DNA of 29,855 nt from PR03 sp031362725 (lineage in GTDB: Bacteria > Myxococcota_A > UBA9160 > PR03), in NCBI GenBank assembly GCA_031362725.1, contig JANLTC010000017.1:1-29855 (forward strand). The letters are read 5' to 3'. Position numbers and translations under genes: made by a program. Position 1 is the first letter of the stretch. Each line of letters opens with the position of its first letter. The notes beneath the pieces were generated by a model. It was not told the DNA's origin, searched no databases, and saw only the letters and a program-made list of their open reading frames with translations. Shown here in pieces: positions 22,670 to 29,855 of this stretch.

Positions 22670-23491
22670 ATGATCGAGACGGTGCTGGTCGCGACGGACG
22701 GCTCGGGGGTCGCCGCAGGGGCTGAAAGCTACGGCGTTGCGCTCGCGGCCGGGCTATCGGCACGGGTGTCGGGTCTCGCGATCGTCGAGGACCGCTCGGT
22801 GGGCGGATTGCGCGCCTCCGGGCTACCGGTGACGCCGCCGTCGCTCGACGCGATCGAGGCGTTCCTCGGCGCGCGTTCCGAAGCGGCGGGCCGGCGGCTT
22901 GCCGAACGCGCGCGCGAAAAGGGCGTCACCTGCGTTTGCGAAACCGTGCGCGGTATCGCCGACGACATCCTCGTCGAACGCGCGAAGTCCGCCGACCTCG
23001 TCGTGCTGGGTCGCGATGGCGAACACGCCGCGTTTCGCACGGCGTTGCCGGGCTCCACCGTCGACGGCTTCCTGCGCAAGACCAACAAGGCCGCGATCGT
23101 GGTGCCGGCGGGTGCCCAGCTCGCCGGACCGATCCTGCTCGCGTTCGACGGCTCGCCCGGTTCGCGCATCGCCGCGCGCCTCGCGGTGGAGCTGGCGGGC
23201 CGTCTCGGCTGCGGCATCCACGTCTTCGTCGACTCGAAGGACAAGGGGCGGTCGGCGGCGCGCTTCGAAGAAGTGCGCCGGCTGCTCGGCGCGGCGAACG
23301 TGCCGGTGCGCGAGGCGGCGTCCACGCTCGGCCGGCCCGACGCCAAAATCGTCGACGCCGCGCGCGAGGCCAACGCCGGCCTGATCGCGATGGGCGCATT
23401 TGGTCGCAGTCGCATCCACGAATACTTCCTCGGCTCCAATTCGGCCGCGGTCGTGCGTTCGTCGCCGATCGCGGTGTTGCTGGCCCGCTAG
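22670..23491 (+). CDS. Tandem universal stress protein (two USP domains)
   Basis: A 273-residue cytoplasmic protein. ATG 22670 has a GGGGGGAG ribosome site. Two USP domains span ~1-145 (VLVATDGSG start; LVVLGRDGEH) and ~150-273 (ILLAFDGSPGSRIA start). The second domain keeps the ATP-binding pattern G-x2-G-x9-G-S (GAFGRSRIHEYFLGS) and the C-terminal SPIAVLLAR strand. In the first domain the spacing is one residue longer, so it may not bind ATP. Role: stress adaptation, details unknown. It follows the aldehyde dehydrogenase by 40 bases. Confidence 0.92.
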   Translation: MIETVLVATDGSGVAAGAESYGVALAAGLSARVSGLAIVEDRSVGGLRASGLPVTPPSLDAIEAFLGARSEAAGRRLAERAREKGVTCVCETVRGIADDILVERAKSADLVVLGRDGEHAAFRTALPGSTVDGFLRKTNKAAIVVPAGAQLAGPILLAFDGSPGSRIAARLAVELAGRLGCGIHVFVDSKDKGRSAARFEEVRRLLGAANVPVREAASTLGRPDAKIVDAAREANAGLIAMGAFGRSRIHEYFLGSNSAAVVRSSPIAVLLAR

Positions 23492-23501
23492 GCAAGCAGG
23501 C

Positions 23502-24554
23502 GTGCCGAAGGTAAGGGCCACTCCGCTCGGCGAGCTCGCGACCCGGCTCGGTCGCGCCGTCGAGGGCGACCCGAACGTCCTCGTGCGCGGCGTCGCGTCG
23601 ATCGATGCGGCCGGCCCGGGCGATCTCGTCTTCGTGCGCAGCCCGCGCTACGCCGAGGCGTTCGAGAACTGCGCCGCAGGCGCCGCGATCGCGGTGCCGA
23701 GCGTCGACACGGGTGGGCGTCCGACGATCCGCTCGCCGCGCCCCGATCTCGACTTTGCGCGTGCGGTGGCGCTGCTCGTCGAACGCGAGAGCGCGCCCGC
23801 GGGCGTCCACCCGCGTGCCGTCGTCGCACCGGATGCGCAAATCGATCCGAGCGCGAGCATCGGTCCGTTCGTCGTGGTCGGGGCGCGCACGGTGATCGGC
23901 GCGCGCAGCGTCGTCCACCCGAATGTGGTGCTGTACTCCGATGTACGCATCGGTGCGGACTGCGAACTGCACGCTGGTGTCGTGATTCGCGAGGAATGCG
24001 AGCTCGGCGACCGGGTGATCCTGCACCCGGGCGTCTCGATCGGCGCGGACGGCTTCGGCTACGCGTTCGACGAAGCGGGCCGTCCGGCGAAGATTCCGCA
24101 GGTCGGGCGCGTGGTGATCGAAGACGACGTCGAGATCGGCGCGCTCACCGCGGTCGACCGCGCGACGCTCGGTGTGACGCGCATCGGTCGCAACGCGAAG
24201 ATCGACGATCTGTGCATCATCGCGCACAACTGCGAGATCGGTCCCGACGTGATCATCGTCGGCCTTTCGGGTCTGGCGGGTTCCACCGTGGTCGAGAAGG
24301 GCGCGATCTTGATGGGGCAGACCGCGACGACCGGTCATCTGCGCATCGGCGAGCGCGCGTTCCTCGGCGGTCGAGCGGCAGTACACAAGGACGTGCCGGC
24401 CGGGGTACACGTCTGGGGCGCACCCGCGATGGAACAGCGCGCCTGGCACAAGAGCATGGCGGCGCTCTCGCGGTTGCCCGAGGCGCTGCGCCGCTTGCGC
24501 GCGATCGAGCGCATGGTCGGATTGCGCGCTCGTCGCGGCCAGGACGAAGCGTGA
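23502..24554 (+). CDS. lpxD: UDP-3-O-(3-hydroxyacyl)glucosamine N-acyltransferase
   Basis: A 350-residue enzyme that adds the second hydroxyacyl chain (from acyl-ACP) in lipid A synthesis. The N-terminal LpxD domain (SIDAAGPGDLVFVRSPRYAEA) is followed by left-handed beta-helix hexapeptide repeats from ~105 (VHPRAVVAPDAQIDPSASIG). The family segment GADGFGYAF and the catalytic His, H242 in IIAHNCEIG, are present, and it ends in a helical tail. Start GTG 23502 has a weak ribosome site. In most genomes lpxD is clustered with fabZ, lpxA and lpxB; here it is separate, next to rnhB and truD, and overlaps rnhB by 4 bases (GTGA). Confidence 0.94.
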   Translation: MPKVRATPLGELATRLGRAVEGDPNVLVRGVASIDAAGPGDLVFVRSPRYAEAFENCAAGAAIAVPSVDTGGRPTIRSPRPDLDFARAVALLVERESAPAGVHPRAVVAPDAQIDPSASIGPFVVVGARTVIGARSVVHPNVVLYSDVRIGADCELHAGVVIREECELGDRVILHPGVSIGADGFGYAFDEAGRPAKIPQVGRVVIEDDVEIGALTAVDRATLGVTRIGRNAKIDDLCIIAHNCEIGPDVIIVGLSGLAGSTVVEKGAILMGQTATTGHLRIGERAFLGGRAAVHKDVPAGVHVWGAPAMEQRAWHKSMAALSRLPEALRRLRAIERMVGLRARRGQDEA

Positions 24555-25345
24555 GCTGCCATTTGCCGCGGATCGCGCTCAGCCTGATGCAGGCCCGCGC
24601 CCGCGAAGCACGCGATCCGCGTGCGATCGCAGCGCTGCTGCGCACGCTGCAAGGCGACGAGCGGGCGGGCGCGGTCGCGCTCGGCGCGCTGCTCGCGCGC
24701 CGCCTCGCCGAGCAGCGCAGCGAACGGCTTCGGGTGGAACGTCTGTTCGCGTTGCGCCGTCGTCTGGTCGGGGCGGGGGCACTGCACGTCGCCGGCGTCG
24801 ACGAGGTGGGCGTGGGTCCGCTCGCGGGTCCGGTGGTGGCTGCCGCGGTGATCCTGCGCGCGCGCGTCGTGTTGCCGGGCCTCGACGACTCGAAGCAACT
24901 CTCGGCGTCGACGCGCGAACGCCTCGACGCCGCGATTCGCGCGCAGGGCATCGCGATCGGAATCGGCGAAGTCTGGCCGCCGGAGCTCGACCGCTTGAAC
25001 GTCTACCACGCCGCGCTCGAAGCGATGCGCCGGGCGGTGGTCGCGCTTTCGCAGGAGCCCGATCACGTGCTCGTCGATGCGCGCACGATCCCCGGGATCG
25101 CGGCGCCGCAAACCGCGCTCGTGCACGGCGACGCGCGCGATGGCTCGATCGCCGCGGCATCGATCGTCGCGAAGGTCCATCGCGATGCGATCATGGCGCG
25201 CCTCGAGCGCGTGCATCCGGGATACGGCTTCGCGCGTCACATGGGCTACCCGACGCCCGAGCATCTCGAGGCGCTGAGGCGACTCGGACCTTCGCCGCTG
25301 CACCGAAGGTCCTTCGCGCCCTGCAACCAGCTCTCGATGTTGTAG
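24551..25345 (+). CDS. rnhB: Ribonuclease HII with an atypical GVG motif
   Basis: A 264-residue endonuclease that cuts RNA-DNA junctions in genomic DNA. The first ~78 residues are a helical N-terminal extension as in Bacillus-type RNase HII. The catalytic core has D84-E85 (VAGVDEVG), an Asp in HVLVDA, SIAAASIVAKVHRD with the last acidic residue, and GPSPLHRRSF near the C-terminus. The canonical GRG motif after the first acid pair is GVG here (V88); the DNA codon is GTG, unambiguous. Start GTG 24551 overlaps the lpxD stop. A 9-bp inverted repeat lies near its 3' end. truD begins 7 bases later. Confidence 0.93.
   Translation: MSCHLPRIALSLMQARAREARDPRAIAALLRTLQGDERAGAVALGALLARRLAEQRSERLRVERLFALRRRLVGAGALHVAGVDEVGVGPLAGPVVAAAVILRARVVLPGLDDSKQLSASTRERLDAAIRAQGIAIGIGEVWPPELDRLNVYHAALEAMRRAVVALSQEPDHVLVDARTIPGIAAPQTALVHGDARDGSIAAASIVAKVHRDAIMARLERVHPGYGFARHMGYPTPEHLEALRRLGPSPLHRRSFAPCNQLSML
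25286..25312 (+). repeat. 9-bp perfect inverted repeat near the end of rnhB
   Basis: GGACCTTCG (25286-25294) and CGAAGGTCC (25304-25312) pair perfectly around a 9-base loop and are followed 30 bases later by the rnhB stop and then truD. The segment encodes the conserved GPSPLHRRSF motif, so it may be incidental, but the stem is strong enough to fold in mRNA. Confidence 0.6.
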
Positions 25346-25352
25346 TCGTCGC

Positions 25353-26354
25353 GTGCCCTGGCGTCCCGCCGCGTCCGAGGACTTCGTCGTCGACGAGATT
25401 CCCGCCTACGCGCCGAGCGGCGAAGGCACACACACCTTCGTGCGCATCGAGAAGCGCGACTGCAACACCGAGGAAGTCGTGCGGATGCTGGCGTCGGCGG
25501 CGGCCGTCGCACCGAGCGAAATCGGCTACGCGGGACGCAAGGATCGCGTCGCGATCGCGCGGCAATGGCTGTCCGTGCCGAATCTCGACCCGCTGCTGGC
25601 GCTCGAATTGGAGCTGCCGCGCGTACGCGTGCTCGAGGCCGCGCGCCATCCGCACAAGCTGCGCACCGGACACCTGCGTGGGAACGCCTTCGAGATCGCC
25701 GTGCGCGATGTCGATGCGGCCGCGGCGTCTCGCGCAATCGAGCGGCTCAACGAGATGGCGAAGACCGGCATGCCGAATCGCTACGGCGAGCAGCGCTTCG
25801 GTCGCGACGGCGACAACGCGATTCGCGCCGCCGCACTCCTCGCCGGTCGCGAGACGTTGCGCGACCGGCGCCACGCGCGCTTCCTCGTCTCGGCGCTGCA
25901 ATCCGCCGTGTTCAACGAAGTGCTCGCGCGCCGGCCGCTGCCGCTCGACGCCGTCGAGGTCGGCGACGTGGCGATGGTGCAGACGAGCGGCGGGCTCTTC
26001 GTCGTCGAGGACCTCGCGCGCGAGGCGCCGCGCGCGGCGGCCTTCGAGATCAGCGCGACCGGTCCGATCTTCGGGACCCGTGTGCTCCAGGCGACGGGCG
26101 CGCCGGCGCAGCGCGAGCGTGACGCGCTCCGGGCCTGTGGTCTCGATCCCGATGTCGGACCGACGCCGCCTCGTGGTGTGCGGCTGCATGGCGCGCGTCG
26201 CGCGCTGCGCGTGCCGGTGCCCGGTGCCGACGCCGAGTTCGATCGCGGCATCTTGCGGCTGCGCTTCGTGTTGCCGCCCGGTTCCTATGCGACGGTGTTG
26301 ATCGAAGAGCTGTTGCAGCCCGATGACGGCACGCGCGAGTCCGGGTTACTCTAG
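25353..26354 (+). CDS. truD: tRNA pseudouridine(13) synthase
   Basis: A 333-residue enzyme that makes pseudouridine at position 13 of tRNA(Glu) and others. The start GTG 25353 gives SEDFVVDEIPAYAPSGEGTHTFVRIEKRDCNTEEVV, the usual N-terminal region. The catalytic Asp is D64 in IGYAGRKDRVAIARQWLSV. The insertion domain contains GMPNRYGEQRFGRDGDN, ALQSAVFNEVLA and GPIFGTRVLQ, then the C-terminal LRFVLPPGSYATVLIEEL. TruD in E. coli has about 349 residues. It is the third member of lpxD-rnhB-truD. The E. coli enzyme has GxKD; here GRKD is consistent. Confidence 0.95.
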   Translation: MPWRPAASEDFVVDEIPAYAPSGEGTHTFVRIEKRDCNTEEVVRMLASAAAVAPSEIGYAGRKDRVAIARQWLSVPNLDPLLALELELPRVRVLEAARHPHKLRTGHLRGNAFEIAVRDVDAAAASRAIERLNEMAKTGMPNRYGEQRFGRDGDNAIRAAALLAGRETLRDRRHARFLVSALQSAVFNEVLARRPLPLDAVEVGDVAMVQTSGGLFVVEDLAREAPRAAAFEISATGPIFGTRVLQATGAPAQRERDALRACGLDPDVGPTPPRGVRLHGARRALRVPVPGADAEFDRGILRLRFVLPPGSYATVLIEELLQPDDGTRESGLL

Positions 26355-26408
26355 GCTGGCGTCGCGACCTGTCGCGCCCCCCGATTCCCCCACTGGAGGA
26401 ACACCCCC

Positions 26409-27362
26409 GTGAAGATCGCCAACGACGTCACTCAACTGATCGGTCGCACGCCCCTGGTTCGGCTCCACCGCGTGACGCGCGGTTGTGGCGGGCAGGTGGT
26501 CGCGAAGCTGGAGAGCCAGAATCCTGGAGCCAGCGTGAAGGATCGCATCGGCCTCGCGATGATCGACGCCGCCGAGCGGGCCGGTTGCATCACCGCGGGC
26601 AAGACCGTGATCGTCGAGCCGACCAGTGGCAACACCGGCATCGCGCTCGCGCTGGTCGCGGCGGTGCGCGGCTATCAGTGCGTGCTGATCATGCCCGAGA
26701 CGATGAGCGTGGAGCGTCGCGTGGTGCTGCGCGCGCTCGGTGCAAAGTTGGTGCTGACGGAAGGGCCGAAGGGCATGAAGGGCGCGCTCGAGAAGGCCAA
26801 CGAGCTGGTTGCGAAGATCCCGAATGCGTTCATGCCGCAGCAGTTCCAGAATCCGGCGAATCCGGAAGCGCATCGCAAGACCACCGCCGAAGAAATCTGG
26901 GACGACACCGACGGCAAGGTCGACGCGTTGATCGCCGGTGTCGGCACCGGTGGAACGATCACGGGCATCGCGCAGGTGCTGAAGGCGCGCAAGCCGTCGT
27001 TCAAAGCGATCGCGGTCGAGCCCAGCGCGAGCCCCGTGCTCTCGGGCGGCGCGCCCGGTCCGCACAAGATCCAGGGCATCGGCGCGGGCTTCGTCCCGGA
27101 AGTGCTCGACACCAAGATCGTGGACGAAGTGATTGCCGTCACCAACGACGAGGCCTTCGAGATGGCGCGCCGGCTGATGGCCGAGGAGGGCATTCTCTGC
27201 GGTATCTCGTCGGGTGCGAACGTCGCCGCCGCGGTGCAGTGGGCGAAGCGGCCCGAGAACGACGGCAAGCTCGGGGTCGCGATCATCCCGAGTTTCGGCG
27301 AGCGCTACCTCAACACGGATCTCTTCGCGCCCTTCCGCTACGAGGGGAGCGACGACGTCTGA
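26409..27362 (+). CDS. cysK: Cysteine synthase A (O-acetylserine sulfhydrylase)
   Basis: A 317-residue PLP enzyme that makes cysteine from O-acetylserine and sulphide. GTG 26409 has GGAGG upstream at 26395-26399. PLP lysine K44 lies in GASVKDRIGLAMI; PTSGNTGIALALVA, IMPETMSVERRVVLRALGAKLVLTEG, FQNPANPEAHRKTTAEEIW, GVGTGGTITGIAQVLK and GISSGANVAAA are all canonical. It overlaps or abuts the gamma-carbonic anhydrase region and is preceded by a 54-base gap that could hold a promoter but shows no clear one. CysM is unlikely because the PETMS and IQGIGAGFVPEVLD motifs follow CysK. Confidence 0.97.
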   Translation: MKIANDVTQLIGRTPLVRLHRVTRGCGGQVVAKLESQNPGASVKDRIGLAMIDAAERAGCITAGKTVIVEPTSGNTGIALALVAAVRGYQCVLIMPETMSVERRVVLRALGAKLVLTEGPKGMKGALEKANELVAKIPNAFMPQQFQNPANPEAHRKTTAEEIWDDTDGKVDALIAGVGTGGTITGIAQVLKARKPSFKAIAVEPSASPVLSGGAPGPHKIQGIGAGFVPEVLDTKIVDEVIAVTNDEAFEMARRLMAEEGILCGISSGANVAAAVQWAKRPENDGKLGVAIIPSFGERYLNTDLFAPFRYEGSDDV

Positions 27363-27399
27363 TTCTGCACTGGAGCCGCGGGCGAACAGCGGGGCGCTG

Positions 27400-27915
27400 T
27401 TGCTGCCCTATCGCGGGTGCGTGCCTCGGATCCATCCGGAGGCGTGGCTTGCGGCCGGCGTCGTGGTGGTCGGCGACGTGGAGATCGGCGCCGCATCGAG
27501 TCTCTGGTTCGGCACCGTCGTGCGCGGTGACGTCCATGCGATCCGGATCGGCGCGCGCGCGAACCTCCAGGATCACTGTGTCGTACACGTGACGAAGGGC
27601 CTCTACGCGACGCTGATTGGAGACGAAGTGACGGTTGGGCATCGCGCCGTGGTGCATGGTTGTACGGTCCGCGACGGCGCCCTGATCGGCATCGGTGCGA
27701 TCGTGCTCGACGGCGCCGAGATCGGCGAAGAAGCACTGGTGGCGGCCGGCGCAGTCGTCGGGCCCGGCATGAAGGTGCCGGCCCGCACGATGGTGCGCGG
27801 CGTGCCGGCTCGGATCGCGCGCGAACTCAGCGCTGCGGAAGTGCAGCAGCAGCGCGATCGCGCGCTCGAGTACGTCGAGACCTCGCGCCACTACGCACGA
27901 CGCGGCCCCGCGTGA
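27400..27915 (+). CDS. Gamma-class carbonic anhydrase-like protein
   Basis: A 171-residue left-handed beta-helix trimer-type protein. Start TTG 27400 places LLPYRGCVPRIHPEAW at the N-terminus, the usual family start; no ATG or GTG exists between the cysK stop and this point in frame. The three zinc-binding His positions are H63 (DHCVVHV), H81 and H86 (VGHRAVVHGC), and the RGD segment before them is present, so catalysis is plausible. Hexapeptide repeats (GVVVVGDVEIG, ALIGIGAIVLDGAEIG) run through the core. Members called YrdA/PaaY-like may be anhydrases or thioesterase-related; choose only by assay. It overlaps the next gene by 4 bases (GTGA). Confidence 0.9.
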   Translation: MLPYRGCVPRIHPEAWLAAGVVVVGDVEIGAASSLWFGTVVRGDVHAIRIGARANLQDHCVVHVTKGLYATLIGDEVTVGHRAVVHGCTVRDGALIGIGAIVLDGAEIGEEALVAAGAVVGPGMKVPARTMVRGVPARIARELSAAEVQQQRDRALEYVETSRHYARRGPA

Positions 27916-28598
27916 GTCGCATCGGTACCGACGGCGACGTTGCCGTCGCTGCGCCGCCGCGGCGTGGCGAGAAGCGCGCGATCCAGCGCCAGCGCATCCT
28001 CGAATCAGCGCGTGCTGTATTTTTTCGCGACGGCTTCATGGCCGCGAATCTCGATGAAGTCGCGTCGGTCGCCGGCGTCGCGAAGGGCACGCTGTACCGC
28101 TACTTCGAGAACAAGGCGGAACTGTACGTCGCGGTGCTCTCTGTCAACGGCGACGCCTTCGAGCGCAAGATGCGCGACACGATCGAGCCGGGGCTCCCGC
28201 CCGCCGAGCAGGTGCGGCGCATGAGTCGCTTCTACATCGAGCACTGGACGGCGCATCGCGAGTACTTCCAGATCTTCTGGGCGCTCGAGAACGAGCCGGT
28301 GATCGGCGAGTTGCCCGACGCGGTGGTCGCGCAGGTGACCGCGCTCTGGGAGCAGTGCCTCGAGTTGCTCGCGGGCGTGCTCGAACGCGGCGTGCGCGAG
28401 GGCGTCTTCGTCGAGCACGATTGCTGGGAAGTCGCGAACATCCTCTGGACGCTTTGCAACGGCCTGATCCAACGCGAGCAGGCAGAGGCGCCGCGCAGTC
28501 TGCGGCGCAACACGCTGGAACAGGTCTTCGCGGACGCCGTCGAGTTGGTGTTGCGCGGACTCTCGCCCGCGCAGCGGCCGGTCAGCGCGACCTCCTGA
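27912..28598 (+). CDS. TetR/AcrR-family transcriptional regulator
   Basis: A 228-residue regulator from GTG 27912, in overlap with the carbonic anhydrase stop. Residues ~24-70 form the DNA-binding domain: QRILESARAVFFRDGFMAANLDEVASVAGVAKGTLYRYFENKAELY, the canonical TetR HTH. The remaining ~155 residues form an all-helical ligand domain (QIFWALENEPVIGELPD) typical of regulators of fatty-acid or hydrophobic ligand metabolism, with no closer match possible here. It may control the upstream cluster or a distant gene. Its 3' end overlaps by 17 bases the convergent small membrane protein gene. Confidence 0.93.
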   Translation: MSRIGTDGDVAVAAPPRRGEKRAIQRQRILESARAVFFRDGFMAANLDEVASVAGVAKGTLYRYFENKAELYVAVLSVNGDAFERKMRDTIEPGLPPAEQVRRMSRFYIEHWTAHREYFQIFWALENEPVIGELPDAVVAQVTALWEQCLELLAGVLERGVREGVFVEHDCWEVANILWTLCNGLIQREQAEAPRSLRRNTLEQVFADAVELVLRGLSPAQRPVSATS

Positions 28599-28884
28599 TT
28601 CCGGGCAGCACGCGCGTGTAGGCGCCGAGGCCGAGCGCAACGACGGTCGCGATGAACGCGACGAGCAGTTTTCCCTGGACGGCGCGTCGCGCGATCTCCG
28701 CGCCCGCGGCGCGCTCTTCCTCGATGCTCGCGGCGCTTGGAAGCGTTCGCATTCCCTCGAGTAGATCGGGCATTGCGAGCAGCAGCGCGAAGAACAGGAA
28801 GAGCACGAAGAAGTAGACCAGCATCAGCGTGAATTCCGGCCGGAACCCGGTAGCCGGACGCGGGACGCGCTTCGGATCACTCAT
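28582..28884 (-). CDS. Small two-helix membrane protein
   Basis: A 100-residue protein from ATG 28884. There are two hydrophobic segments: residues ~19-42 (FTLMLVYFFVLFLFFALLLAMPD) and ~73-92 (LLVAFIATVVALGLGAYT), separated by a charged helical stretch with a likely periplasmic or cytoplasmic loop; the C-terminus is Arg-rich (RVLPGIRRSR) and probably cytoplasmic by the positive-inside rule. No family recognised. It is divergent from polA with only 38 bases between starts, and its 3' end overlaps the TetR gene. Confidence 0.72.
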   Translation of the reverse strand: MSDPKRVPRPATGFRPEFTLMLVYFFVLFLFFALLLAMPDLLEGMRTLPSAASIEEERAAGAEIARRAVQGKLLVAFIATVVALGLGAYTRVLPGIRRSR

Positions 28885-28893
28885 CGCACGAAC

Positions 28894-28911
28894 GCTAGCA
28901 AGACTGCTAGC
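28894..28911. promoter_or_regulatory. Perfect palindrome in the polA/small-membrane-protein gap
   Basis: GCTAGCA-AGAC-TGCTAGC is a perfect 7-bp inverted repeat with a 4-base centre. It occupies 18 of the 38 bases between the divergent starts at 28884 and 28923, 11 bases before the polA ATG. It may be an operator serving both genes, or a 5' leader hairpin. Confidence 0.5.
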
Positions 28912-28922
28912 TTGCCGAATCG

Positions 28923-29855
28923 ATGCACGATGCGGATGCCACGCCGGATGAAAGTGCGCCGCGCCGCGGACGTCGCCTCGTCGTCGTCGACGCCGCCAAC
29001 TGTCTCTACCGCGCCTTCTTCGCGATTCCTCCGCTGCGCACCCACGATGGGACACCGACCAACGCGGCGCTCGGATTCGTGAACATGCTGATGAAGGCAC
29101 TGCGGGAAGAGCAGCCGGATCACGTCGTCGTCGTCTTCGACGCGCGTGGCGCCGCGGACGGACGCCGCGCGTTGTACGCGGAGTACAAAGCCAATCGCGA
29201 CGCGCAGCCCGAAGATCTCTCGATCCAGATGCCGCTGGTTCGCGAACTCGTGGACGCCTACCAGATCCCGATCCTCGAAGTGCCGGGCTGCGAAGCCGAC
29301 GATGTCATCGCCACGCTCGTGGCGCGTGCGCCCGCCGACATGCGCGTCTCGATCCTGTCCACGGACAAGGATTTGATGCAGCTCGTCTCGGAGCGCGTCG
29401 AGCTGGTCGACACGATGAAGGGACGCCGCTACGGCCCGCAGCAGGTGGAGGAGCGCTTCGGTGTGGCCCCTGCGCGTGTCCTCGACCTGCGCGCTCTGGT
29501 CGGCGATCCGTCCGACAACATTCCCGGTGTCAAGGGGATCGGCGAGAAGGGGGCGGCGAAGCTGATCGCGGAGTACGGCACGCTCGAGAACCTGCTCGCG
29601 CACGCCGGCGAAATTTCGGCCGCGCGCACGCGAGGGTTGCTTCAAGAACAGGCCGATGCCGCGCGACTCTCGAAGCGGCTCGCCGCGTTGCAGGAAGACG
29701 TGGAGCTGGGGCTCGATTGGGACGACCTCGTGCGCCGAGAGCCGGACCGCGAACGTTTGCGCCAGTTATTCCGGCGCTTCGAGTTCACGCGCCTGCTCGC
29801 CGAGCTCGGGGTCGCGACTCGACCGGCCGAGATGAGCTTCGGCCTGGCGTGCGAG
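28923..29855 (+). CDS. polA: DNA polymerase I, N-terminal part (5'-3' exonuclease domain)
   Basis: The first 311 residues are visible; the gene continues past the window end. The segment is the 5'-3' exonuclease (FEN) domain: the N-terminal LVVVDAANCLYRAFFA, VVFDARG and AEYKANRDAQPEDL, the metal-site EADD at 124-127, STDKDLMQLV at 146-155, GDPSDNIPGVKGIGEKGA at 194-211 (the last acidic pair plus helix-hairpin-helix). DNA polymerase I removes RNA primers and fills gaps during Okazaki-fragment and excision repair. The first 17 residues are an Asp-rich extension before the first strand. No clear ribosome site precedes ATG 28923; the palindrome at 28894-28911 lies directly upstream. A stand-alone exonuclease (XNI-like) is less likely from the full PolA-like motifs, but the polymerase domain is outside the window. 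Confidence 0.9.
   Translation, partial: MHDADATPDESAPRRGRRLVVVDAANCLYRAFFAIPPLRTHDGTPTNAALGFVNMLMKALREEQPDHVVVVFDARGAADGRRALYAEYKANRDAQPEDLSIQMPLVRELVDAYQIPILEVPGCEADDVIATLVARAPADMRVSILSTDKDLMQLVSERVELVDTMKGRRYGPQQVEERFGVAPARVLDLRALVGDPSDNIPGVKGIGEKGAAKLIAEYGTLENLLAHAGEISAARTRGLLQEQADAARLSKRLAALQEDVELGLDWDDLVRREPDRERLRQLFRRFEFTRLLAELGVATRPAEMSFGLACE

Noticed and set aside
26363..26384. Hairpin TCGCGACCTGTCGCG in the truD-cysK gap
   Set aside because: Only 5 paired bases and no T-run, so it cannot be separated from chance in this G+C-rich DNA.
1..29855. CRISPR arrays, tRNA or rRNA genes, insertion sequences, prophage, integrase or toxin-antitoxin genes
   Set aside because: No repeat-spacer pattern, cloverleaf-type sequence, transposase motif or phage gene was seen; the window is ordinary chromosomal coding DNA with a few odd loci.

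Overview
The window is a gene-dense, high-G+C (roughly two thirds or more) bacterial chromosome segment with almost no intergenic DNA; no gap between genes exceeds about 300 bases. The organism is a Gram-negative diderm: it encodes LpxD (lipid A) and a GmhA-type sedoheptulose-7-phosphate isomerase (LPS core heptose). The haem operon with a CobA-HemD fusion next to a CcsA/HemX-like gene, the deoxyhypusine-synthase-like protein, and the mix of GMC, LLM-flavin and aldehyde dehydrogenases point to a deltaproteobacterial-type lineage (Desulfobacterota, Myxococcota or Binatota in the broad sense). That assignment is inference from gene content, not from a marker phylogeny. I see no rRNA, tRNA, CRISPR array, insertion sequence, phage or plasmid gene.

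Layout. (1) 1-1787, plus strand: 3' end of gmhA, a deoxyhypusine-synthase-like protein, and a reduced macro-domain protein in ATGA overlap with it. (2) 1837-7412: tetrapyrrole operon, CcsA/HemX-like membrane protein, hemA, hemC, cobA/hemD fusion, hemB, joined by 4-base overlaps; it makes uroporphyrinogen III and precorrin-2 from glutamyl-tRNA. A 57-residue DUF4177-like protein follows. (3) 7769-12564: norC-norB-norQ-norD, a complete cytochrome c-dependent nitric oxide reductase locus with an unusual diheme NorC. (4) 17067-12611, minus strand: a tightly packed set encoding a phasin-like helical protein, a polytopic membrane protein with a pseudopilin-like C-terminal domain, an ABC1/UbiB-family atypical kinase, an LLM flavin oxidoreductase and a [2Fe-2S] ferredoxin. 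(5) 17229-17735: a 15-bp tandem-repeat leader and a two-CBS-domain protein. (6) 20965-17746, minus strand: a PLP enzyme of the ACC deaminase/D-cysteine desulfhydrase family, a Tat-exported small dehydrogenase subunit and a GMC flavoprotein, all overlapping by 4 bases. (7) 21097-28598, plus strand: aldehyde dehydrogenase, tandem universal stress protein, lpxD, rnhB, truD, cysK, gamma-carbonic anhydrase, TetR regulator. (8) A small two-helix membrane protein on the minus strand, divergent from the 5' part of polA, which runs off the end.

Functional links. The haem operon directly precedes the haem-requiring NO reductase. Regions 4 and 6 are the least standard. Region 4 looks like a conserved-style unit around a membrane-associated atypical kinase, redox proteins and a phasin-like factor, possibly acting on lipids or quinones. 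Region 6 looks like a periplasmic dehydrogenase with a Tat-hitchhiking flavoprotein and an unexplained PLP partner. The strongest sequence oddities are the GRG-to-GVG change in RNase HII, the KSCQ motif in the ABC1 kinase, the diheme NorC, the reduced macro domain beside the deoxyhypusine-synthase-like gene, the 15-bp repeats before the CBS gene, and an 18-bp palindrome in the polA leader.
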